Shown piece after piece: positions 55,137 through 64,000 of a stretch of 64,000 nucleotides of DNA. The position numbers and the translations under genes were made by a program. Position 1 is the first letter of the stretch. Each line of letters opens with the position of its first letter. The stretch lies in NCBI GenBank assembly GCA_964035545.1, contig OZ037772.1:1506001-1570000 (forward strand), in the 5' to 3' direction. Below the pieces are notes generated by a model that was given only the letters and a program-made list of their open reading frames with translations, was not told where the DNA came from and made no database searches. This DNA comes from Bugula neritina. Its lineage: Eukaryota; Bryozoa; Gymnolaemata; Cheilostomatida; Bugulidae.

Positions 55137-55344
55137 CCGCCTCTTTGTCAAAAACACGGAATACTAGATTCACACACCAAACAGTACTCGTTGCTATACG
55201 AATAGACTCCAATTTAGTTCTCCCTCCGTATCTCAGTAAGCTGAGGGACCTGACACCTCAATTCATGACATAGTAGAATTCTTACCATAGCAGAATACCA
55301 TATTTAACACATGGATATGTTAAACTATTTTGTCCCTACACACA

Positions 55345-55830
55345 AAAGGCTATGAAAACACAGGACAACGGGCTATGAATATATAGGACAACAGGCTATG
55401 AATATACAGGACAACAGGCTATGAATATACAGGACAACAGGCTATGAATATACAGGACAACAGGCTATGAATATACAGGACAACAGGCTATGAATATACA
55501 GGAAACAGGCTATGAATATACAGGATAACAGGCTATGAATATACAGGACAACAGGCTATGAATATACAGGACAACAGGCTATGAATATACAGGACAACAG
55601 GCTATGAATATACAGGACAACAGGCTATGAATATACAGGACTACAGGCTATGAATATACAGGACAACAGGCTATGAATATACAGGACAACAGGCTATGAA
55701 TATACAGGATAACAGGCTATGAATATACAGGACAACAGGCTATGAATATACGGGACAACAGGCTATGAATATACAGGACAACAGGCTATGAATATACAGG
55801 ACAACAGGCTATGAATATACAGGAAACAGA
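55345..55830 (+). repeat. 23-bp minisatellite, copy B
   Basis: About 21 units of the array at 10146-11185, again ending against VARS exon 9. Confidence 0.95.
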
Positions 55831-58800
55831 GCACCTGTCCCAAACTCCATCTCCACAAAGTCGTCAGCCACAATAGGTATTCTCCTGTCAGCAAAAGGAT
55901 GTCTCACAAATTTCCCGTGTAGGTGTTTGTATCGGCCGTCTTCAGGGTGGACAGCCACGGCAGTGTCACCTACAATAGTTACCAGACTTTATAGTCTCTC
56001 ACAGTATTGAGTATTGATATACAATTATATATTTACTGAGTGTTTACCAGATCCAACTTCACAGTCACTATACTCATAGTACACAACTCCCAGTAAGTTA
56101 GTACCAAGCTAATTAACCACTAACCTCCTATTCACACTTACCGTATCGTACGCCGTAACAGCAAATATCATTTTTTTTCCAAATGTCTGAGCTTCCTGTA
56201 CGGTGTGGCGGTACGGTAGGATCAAGCACTGCTTGATTCAAATAAGTTGCGGCGGACTCCTATTGGACAGAAAAACTTTTGCGTTAATTCATTGGATATA
56301 AATGTCCAATGTAGCGTCATAGATCGTACCTAATAGCGGACTTTGAAAACTTCAACCCGCACCTTAAACCAAAATGGAATAATAAAATTAAAGAACTTAG
56401 GCTATCTCAAGTTCTCCACTACTGCTCCTAAGTGAGAAAGTGAGAATAGTTAGAGAGATCCACTGGAGTTACTTCAACTGGCAGCAAGAGTCAGCCATTA
56501 TTACGTTGCTTAGCAACAAAGCTATTAGTGACATTGATGTCTACTAACCCAACATAGTTTCTAATCTAGTTGTGGCCACAATAATCGCTTCGTCAGAGTC
56601 TTCTACTTTATATGCAAAGGAAAGGAGAACTCCAAACTCCACCTTCTCCTTGTAGCCCGGCACAGAGAGCATAGTCCTTCCTGTCAACTCTACTTTGTCT
56701 ACCTGCAATCAGTGATACAACTCTCTCAGACTATACAGGTCAAAGGTTAAACTGTAGTGTGTGCCTCTGAGTCACTGCGTTCTCATTCTTTTCTATTAGT
56801 TCATATCATGTATATGAATGCTCGTACGAATGAATATGTGGCTGTGGTCTCATTGATGTATTCATTCGAAGATAGTCATAATGTAATATATCAGGCTGTG
56901 TCTGAATACTACTATTAGGTTAGTTACCACCAACACACAAGTCTCGCAGTGAATAAACAGTTGACGTACACACAGCCGGGAGTCAGACTTATACTGTACA
57001 ATATACCTCAATATCAGAGATGGCAGAGTTGAGAGTACAGGACCAGTTGACCAGTCGGTTAGCTCTGTAGATCACACCTTTCTCGTGCATTCTGATAAAC
57101 GCTTCGTTCACCGCTTTTAAAGATTTCTAATAAACAAGTATATATGAGTCATGTGTCAAGTGTGAGCTGATTGGAGACCAGGCCTCATGATTAACCAATC
57201 ATAGAGAGGATAACACACTGAGTCAGTAAACAGCCGACAAGGCATATAGACTCCACTACTCAAACATAATACATGTATAGAGAGGATAACTCCTCACCTC
57301 ATCCATAGTGAATGTAGTTCTGTCCCAGTCATAAGACCCGCCCACTTTCCTCAACTGATGGTAGATTCTGTCTCCTTTTCAATAGAAATTATATAATAAC
57401 ACTGACCAATCGTTGTGCTGCAAAACTTAGTTATATTAGCAACTTAAATAATGAGACCAATGATAGAGTGTGATGAAGTAAACCTATATTTAACTTTTTG
57501 TATATTCAATTATATATATAATTTTTTATCATATTATCGCTATTATATTATCTTATATCAAACTGTAGCAACTGCACACCAATAAGATAAAATAAAAACT
57601 CAAACCCGAATACTAAGTCGCTATGAAATGCATTTTCGAGATAAAATATTCCCTTACTGGTTCTTCCAGTTCCACACTCGTCTCACAAACTCATCTCGTC
57701 CCAAATCGTGTCGAGTTTTATTCTCTTCTCTAGTGAGTTTTTTCTCGACAACAACTTGAGTGGCTATTCCTGCGTGATCACATCCGGGTACAAACAGTGT
57801 CACCTTCCCATTCATCCGGTGCCTGACAATACAACAGAACTGACACCTGCAGACACCTGACAACACAAGCATATCAGACACCTGTAGATATTCTGGAAAG
57901 GTGCTGAGAGAAATATCTGTGGTTGAAACAACATCAATATAATCGATGAATGACTTATGCCAACCGGTACTTAACACAAATTTTATCAGCATTCAAAAAA
58001 GAATTAACAGGGGGATGTTCATAGCCTGTCTGTGGAATATCTCAAAGTGACTTGGCAAGATGCCGAAATGTCTTGTAGTCACCACCAGAGGAATGGTGTC
58101 TACTGTTACATGCTATAAGCTACATACACAACCAGTTTAGTGACTAGGTAAGTACGGAGTTGTCTCATCTATATGAATGAACATCTCACCACCGAACTAT
58201 CGCATCCTCAACTGCCCCCGTGAGGGCATGTCCTAGGTGAAGAGTCCCGGTCACGTTAGGGGGAGGGATCATGATGATAAACTTCTCTTCAGGTGTGAGT
58301 TTCAGCACGTCTCTACCTGTTACAAAGCAACCAATCACATCTCTCTCGGTTACAAAGTAAAAAGCAACCAATCACAGTACCTGTTACAACGGAGTAACAA
58401 ATCACACCTCTACGTGTTAGAAGTAACCAATCAGACATTATAGACTTTACTATGATGAGAAGTGTACCTTTGAGATTATACTCAGGTTTGAAAAATCCTT
58501 CCTTCTTCCACCAAGAGTATCAGGCAGCTTCCACATAGGACGGGGAGTAAGAATCAGGCATGGGACACGTCGTGTCTAGAATAACAGAAAACTATGAAGT
58601 ATAGGGGAGCAGCTGTGGTCTAGGGGTTAGAGCATTTGTCTAGTGAACACGAAGCCATTGTTTGACAAAGGCCATTGTGATGTTAGAAAGAGCATCTAGT
58701 CATAATTGCTCCTGCGCCACATCTAAATAAGTCCTTAGCCTGTTTTAACAAAAATGCTTTCCACCAGGAGTCTCTCACATGGATGGTGACTATACACTGA

Positions 58801-60210
58801 TATCTAGATATACTAAGTTGAGATTTGTCTTCTACTGGTCCATACAGTTCAAATATGATAAACACATGTATAAATACAATAATCTATTCACGGCCCATAG
58901 TCTAACCACCAAAAAGGACGAATAAATAAGACTGTGGCCTGACACTACTACTACAACTTATATAACTTATACACAGCAGACTGTTAGGAGTATTTGAATC
59001 TGAGGCTATCCAATGTATGAGTAGGGCAGCCCAAAATGTAGGATATTGGAATACCATGTCTTATTACTTCAGTCTAAAGCAGTTTTTATACCTTCACGAT
59101 TTTCAGTCAGAAATTCAATTTTGATGAGTTGCATTTCATTGTAAAAGCCAATCATCAAAATTTTTGCTTTGTGCATGCTTAATCAAATAATTTTAGAGTA
59201 ACAATCAAAGGGAATGATAACTCCTTTAGATATGGGGTATTCATGTTTATAATTACATCGGCTGTCTTTTTCAATTATCACTTTTATGCTGTCAACTTAA
59301 TTTATTACGTTTTCAAAAGGCATCAAATAGTGATTAAGCGAGTAATATTTGAGTATTACAGAGTGAGCTTCCTTATCAATATGATTTCAACAATTTTAAG
59401 TAAGACTATAGAGGGGCGGGAAACACTGAACTCCTTTCAGTAAAGATAGAAACGCAACTTCAGTTCAAACTGCTTACACACACATAACTGTGTGTTCACT
59501 ACCGAGCAGTGTACACTGATAAATCAGTGCTTCAACTAAAACAGTAAGTAAAAGAATGAAGAGCTCAATTGAGTATAAAATGTAGAGAATAATTGAACTG
59601 AACCTTTCTTATGGCCAACTGGTGTGTCCACGTTATAGGTTACTGCAGCCTTCTCCTTCTTCTCTTTCACTTTTTTCTAGAAAAAAAAAATCAAATTTGA
59701 AGAAAATAAAATGGAAATTGTTAGCTACAGATACAGACAACTTGCAGGTAAAAGTACAGCCATACAGTCGCAATACGAATATGTAATTCAAGTAACACTT
59801 TCATGTAGAAGTATAACCATAAATATGAATAGAAAGTAACACAAATATATACATTTAGGAGCAGTAGTGTAGAAATCGAGATAGCCTAGGTTCTTTAATC
59901 TTGTTATCAAATTTTGGTTTGGGGTTCGGGTTGAAATTCTTACAAAAACACAACTTCTTATGCTACATTTCTAATCTAGAACACAGGCTTTCTCAATTTC
60001 TCCATTACTGCACCTACCTTAGTATATATAGAACCTGTAACTAACTAAACAGACACCTCAGTAGTCGTGGCAGACTCTGCCTTCTGTTTAGCCTGCTTAG
60101 CTTGAAACTTGGCTAGTTTAGCAGCTTTAGCAGCTTCTTTTTTTCAACTCTTTCTCAGATTTCACCTTGACCTCGCCAGTTGGCGCATCACCAGGGTTCA
60201 CTTCCGACGT

Positions 60211-61179
60211 GTCCGTTTATTGTGAGACTTTCCTTAAAACACAATCAGCCGGCATGGAACTAATAGATATCTCAATACTAAACATACAAACTACTGACCC
60301 AGTATAGTTATAGACAGATATCCTAATACTAATAATATAAACTAATGGCTCAGTATTGCCTTAGTTATGCGTGGGAGTTCAGTGATAAAACTCCTATAAA
60401 CGACACAGTTCAATAATGAAAGACTGTGACTTTTCACAAACAGACATCTCATCTCTGATTCTAATGGATAATCACGAAATTTTCAGACAAACGATACTGC
60501 ATTTCAACTTTGTGACTATCACATGATAATAATCATTGTCATTTGAAAGATTCTGCTAAAATCGAAATGCCAATGTTAATCACAAGGTCAACCATAAATG
60601 ACTCAGTCTGATGACTGACGGTTATGCTTAATGATTAATTAGTAATATGAATAGATTGCAAGTGATCAGCATGATGATGGTGATGATTGCTTTTCACCAT
60701 CAAAGGTCAAACTTTGTAATTGCAGCTTGAAATGTAAAATTAAATAATATTACTTTTATTTAATTATACAAGTATAACTTACTATCATAACAACATTCAA
60801 CTTTATGTAGTCATTATGAACATGATAACGGTTTACCTTTTACTTTAGGTGATAATTATACTATTCACGATTATCTTTATGTCTACCATTATGATTATCT
60901 CAACTTTAACTTATCAATTACGATAATTAACCATTTGTTTTTAATGATAAAAACTTAAATCATTGAATGAACATTAAAAATGATTTATTTTCACACTTTT
61001 ATTATCATAACTATGAAATTAATATTAATAGGCATATTTGATTTTTAGATTACAATAATAATTATCAAATTATGGTATAGAATTAAATAATTATTATAGT
61101 TAATATCATTATAAATATAATTAATATAATTGTATTTATTGAAACTAAAATAGTAAGGTAAACTAAATGAATTATCGAC
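60211..61179. other. VARS upstream, AT-rich, copy B
   Basis: Matches 15510-16472. No gene seen. Confidence 0.4.
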
Positions 61180-61470
61180 ATGAGTATGAGTATGAGTAGG
61201 CCACAACTAGAAGGTGCAGCAGCAATTTGGGATCCCCGTTTGCAATACCTCATCAAAGATATAGAACAGGTGCAAAATAATGCAACCAGATTCATTGCTA
61301 AATTGAAAGGCAGAGACAGTATCACTGTGGCACGTGACAAACTAAACCTAGAATCTCTCCCCGACAGACGCTTCAAGCTGAGGCACAAGTTACTGTTGCG
61401 ACTTCTATCTAATGAGGGAAATCAGGCATCTCTAACCAACTCCTATGAACTGATGAACAGTAAAACCTAA
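61180..61470 (+). mobile_element. Non-LTR retrotransposon RT C-terminal fragment, copy B
   Basis: Same fragment as 16473-16763 but open throughout (AIWDPRLQYLIKDIEQVQN). A remnant of a CR1/jockey-type LINE. Confidence 0.75.
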
Positions 61471-62334
61471 AATACTAGGTTTACTAAGGCATCAAGCAGG
61501 GACGATCCCCCAACCATTTTTGCAAAATCAGCAGCCTACTACAGCAGCTTCTTTCCAAAAACAGCCCGAGAGCTTAAGTCTATGCTAAATAATTAGTCAA
61601 TACACCAGAGTTGTATATGCGCAACATACTGAAAATACTTGCTAGCTTGTAATCGGCAACTGTAGAGGTGTGCCTCTTGCTACATGCTTAAATGCGTGTA
61701 AGAGGTAAGAGGACTATCAATATGACTATCAATATTCGTAGGAGTACCCAAGTACCAGTAGACATAGTAGCTGTAGAAAGTCTATCCCAATCAGTAACTG
61801 TAAGCCGTGAGGGCTGAGACTATCACTAAGAATAAAAAAAACTATAACTTGAGTAGAACTAATTGAAGGTGAGTTAACATAAATTACAAAATAATAAATA
61901 TAATTACTACAAAATCAAAATGAAATATCAATATGCATTATAAATATTTATATTTTATAAAAATTTTTAAATTTATTTTATCATTTTATTTAGGTTCATC
62001 ATCTTTCATTATGATTAATGAAATTCATAAATCATATTCATAACGATAATGATAATCACTTAAAAAAATGAAAAGTGATAAACCCATAATTATTAATTAT
62101 TATTATCATTTATCGCTTATCGCTTACAACTTGCTTATGCAAGAGAATTAAATCTTTAAAGCGTAGCATCCTTTTCAAGCAAAATAAGGATAATAAGTTT
62201 CGTCAAATTGAGTTAAAAACTACAACTTATAAGTCACAAGTATAAAGCAACTTATGCTCAGTCATCACTAATCCTAGTGGGTACGGCAAGCATATAGCAT
62301 AATTTATTTCACAATGCGACAAGATTATCTAGAC
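61471..62334. other. AT-rich DNA, copy B, no gene seen
   Basis: Matches 16764-17855 except for the missing piece near 62100. Confidence 0.4.
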
Positions 62335-64000
62335 CAGGGCTGTCCAACAGGCGGCCCGCGGGCCGGACCCGGCCCCCCAGCTATATTTGTGTGGCCCCCC
62401 AAGGTATAGCAAGTTACAAATTTTTGTTTATCAAATTTGCTAACTAGCCTGTAACAGCAGCGGATAGGATAGTTGAGAGCATCTCACTAAGAATTTCTAT
62501 TAAAATGTAGTTTAAGTTCTTGAACAATATTGTTCTGTGGGTGGCATGCGTGTTGCCTACTTGACATTGTTTAGCCTGAGATCAAACTACAACCAATAAA
62601 AGCAAACTAATCATTATAGCCTGCTGGCTAGCAAGCCTATAACTAGTAATGTAGACGCCTATATTATTATATACTCATCTCTAAGCGTTCACTGAAGTGT
62701 GAAGTGAAGCACAGTGCTACCATATACCGCTTCCAGTGTATAAATCCATAAATTATATAAAATCCAAAGTCATTCTTTTTTTATTCAGATATCATGTTTT
62801 CCTGCTAAGATATTTTACTGGTACTAAAAATCAAAATTCCGGGCAAATCAGCCGAAAATGTGCAGTTTTTTTTATAACTTTGCAAAAGAATGAAAAAGTT
62901 CCAAAAAAGTTGCACTGGGAAAAAAATAAGATTCACACCATAGTTTTTAAATTTTGATTCCAGTAGCCTACAATTAAATGAGATTTTTTTTACTGGTTTA
63001 CTGAATTTTTACACAGTTACAATACAAACCTGAGCAAGGCAGTTGCAGCTAAAAAGTTGCCCTCAGTTATCCTGTGCAGACAGATATTTCAAAGACATTT
63101 AATCAGGACTGGCCATATATAGAGACAAGACTTTTTTGAAAGTTTAACTAAGATCTCATTTTTATTGATTGTATTGTGAAAGATAAGTAGTTGAAGAATC
63201 CCTGACACACTTCACTTATGCAGTACTAAAATATTATTATGTATATGTTAGTTTTCATTTACATACTATTTTAAGGTTAGATGCCGAAACAATTTTGTTT
63301 TATAATGAATTTTGTGCGAGTATGTACTGAAATGATTTGGGATTTGTGATCGCCTTGACCTTTGACTGCTTGTTAGATGCTGCACTGCACAATTATCACT
63401 GAGATGGCTTGAAGGTTTGAACTTTGAACTTTCAATTTTCAGTCAAATGAGATACACAAAAAGAAATACTACACTTCACTCACTAGTCAGCACTTAGTCC
63501 AGCAACTAAGGGTTATATGTTCTGATACGAAACCAGATATTAACAGAATTGTTCAAGGCAAGCAGTACTCACTGTGTACTCACAAGTTTTTCACTGATGG
63601 TTGTAAAATATAACTATACCGGTATGAGTACAGACTCTTAGCACTGGCACATCTTGTTTAAATTTGCATGTGCAATCATGAATATATACTTTGTATGTAT
63701 ATACGTATAACTTTTTATGCACAAACATAAATGCATATATAATTATTGATTATTAAAGTAATAAAAATGAATGTTTCTTGTTTACTTATTTTAATTAAAT
63801 GCATATATATACACCCACATATACACACATAAATAATATATATTTATTTAAATATGTTATGATTTTAATAAACATGCAAAGCCTAGCCATCGCTCATAAT
63901 TACAATACATATAGCCTGCAGATATTTAATGAATCTTGAAAATTGATTTTAAAAACAGAAAATCTTTTGTGGCCCTCGGCCCAAGCTGAAACTTGCAGAC
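62335..64000. mobile_element. hAT-like element, runs off the window
   Basis: Begins CAGGGCTGTCCAACAGGCGG followed by the palindrome GGCCCGCGGGCC, a typical hAT start. The last bases of the window (GTGGCCCTCGGCCC then AAGCTGAAACTTG) look like the approach to the opposite end. About 1.67 kb, without a recognisable transposase. It interrupts copy B immediately after ATCTAGAC; copy A keeps the uninterrupted site at 17848-17860. Confidence 0.75.

Larger units (their letters stand above)
53399..60210 (-). pseudogene. VARS1: Valyl-tRNA synthetase pseudogene, copy B (C-terminal half missing)
   Basis: Twelve exons match copy A: 60057-60210, 59604-59676, 58468-58575, 58190-58316, 57658-57822, 57298-57379, 57007-57126, 56549-56702, 55835-55969, 54460-54552, 53916-53997 and 53399-53560. 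Exon 10 is missing. Lesions: start codon ATG changed to ACG (60208-60210), one extra A in exon 1 (frameshift), TGA for Trp in exon 3 (58520-58522), the exon 6 acceptor AG changed to TG (57380-57381), exon 10 deleted, and TGA for the Trp of PQWYV in exon 12 (53955-53957), which copy A shares. Exons 5 and 11 are better preserved here than in copy A. As in copy A, nothing after the HRIPAYF exon is present. Confidence 0.92.
42145..62334. repeat. Segmental duplication, copy B
   Basis: Collinear with 1-17855. Copy-specific events: an insertion of unknown type at about 47598-48469, a replaced spacer at 48840-51652 with an inverted TRIM fragment and satellites, loss of VARS exon 10, a shorter 23-bp array, loss of about 250-300 bp near 62100, and a hAT-like insertion at 62335. 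Confidence 0.93.

Noticed and set aside
8059-60210. TGA read as tryptophan (alternative code) in VARS
   Set aside because: Some TGA codons replace arginine, and frameshifts, splice-site loss and deletions accompany them; the TRIM and LTR ORFs use normal stops and TGG.

Overview
The window is nuclear DNA of an intron-rich, AT-rich animal. GT-AG introns, a fibrillar-collagen C-propeptide, cytosolic valyl-tRNA synthetase exons and a RING/B-box (TRIM-type) gene all point to a metazoan. Small introns, dense minisatellites and the mix of mobile elements suggest an early-branching animal such as a sponge, but that placement is a low-confidence guess. Nothing prokaryotic is present.

Layout. Two copies of one segmental duplication frame the window: copy A (1 to at least 17855) and copy B (42145 to at least 62334), offset by about 42 to 45 kb. 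Each holds, left to right, a plus-strand TRIM-like gene, a repeat-rich spacer, a minus-strand truncated valyl-tRNA synthetase pseudogene, a non-LTR retrotransposon 3' fragment and AT-rich DNA. TRIM copy A lacks its RING exon because the window starts in intron 1. TRIM copy B is complete (seven exons, predicted 619 residues), with a 4.4 kb LTR element inside intron 1. The two VARS copies share one premature stop and the same loss of the C-terminal half, then carry separate lesions, so the gene was dead before it was duplicated. The spacer of copy B also holds an inverted third fragment of the TRIM 3' end.

Between the copies (17.9 to 35.4 kb) lie a foldback hAT-like element and a truncated relative, many minisatellites, a decayed plus-strand fibrillar collagen gene (21.9 to 29.2 kb), a Penelope-like endonuclease fragment, a 17-bp satellite, MITEs and AT-rich DNA. 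The collagen is split by a 2850-bp gag-protease LTR element.

Main points. (1) The two TRIM paralogues differ mostly by silent changes in the B-box exons, but by about 30 replacement versus 8 silent codons in the main propeller exon, a pattern expected of a diversifying recognition domain. (2) The gag-protease LTR element has six hairpin cores, 12 nt each, separated by exactly 12 nt, with loops ending in G and one compensatory base-pair change. (3) The LTR element in TRIM intron 1 has apparently identical LTRs and an intact gag-protease-integrase ORF, lacks reverse transcriptase, and carries an RNase H tail after the integrase. That indicates an internally deleted Gmr1-like element. Its LTR has heat-shock-element-like pentamers in one 5-nt register just upstream of a TATA box.

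Coordinates of exons are read by eye from splice signals and protein similarity. Divergence counts were made by hand.
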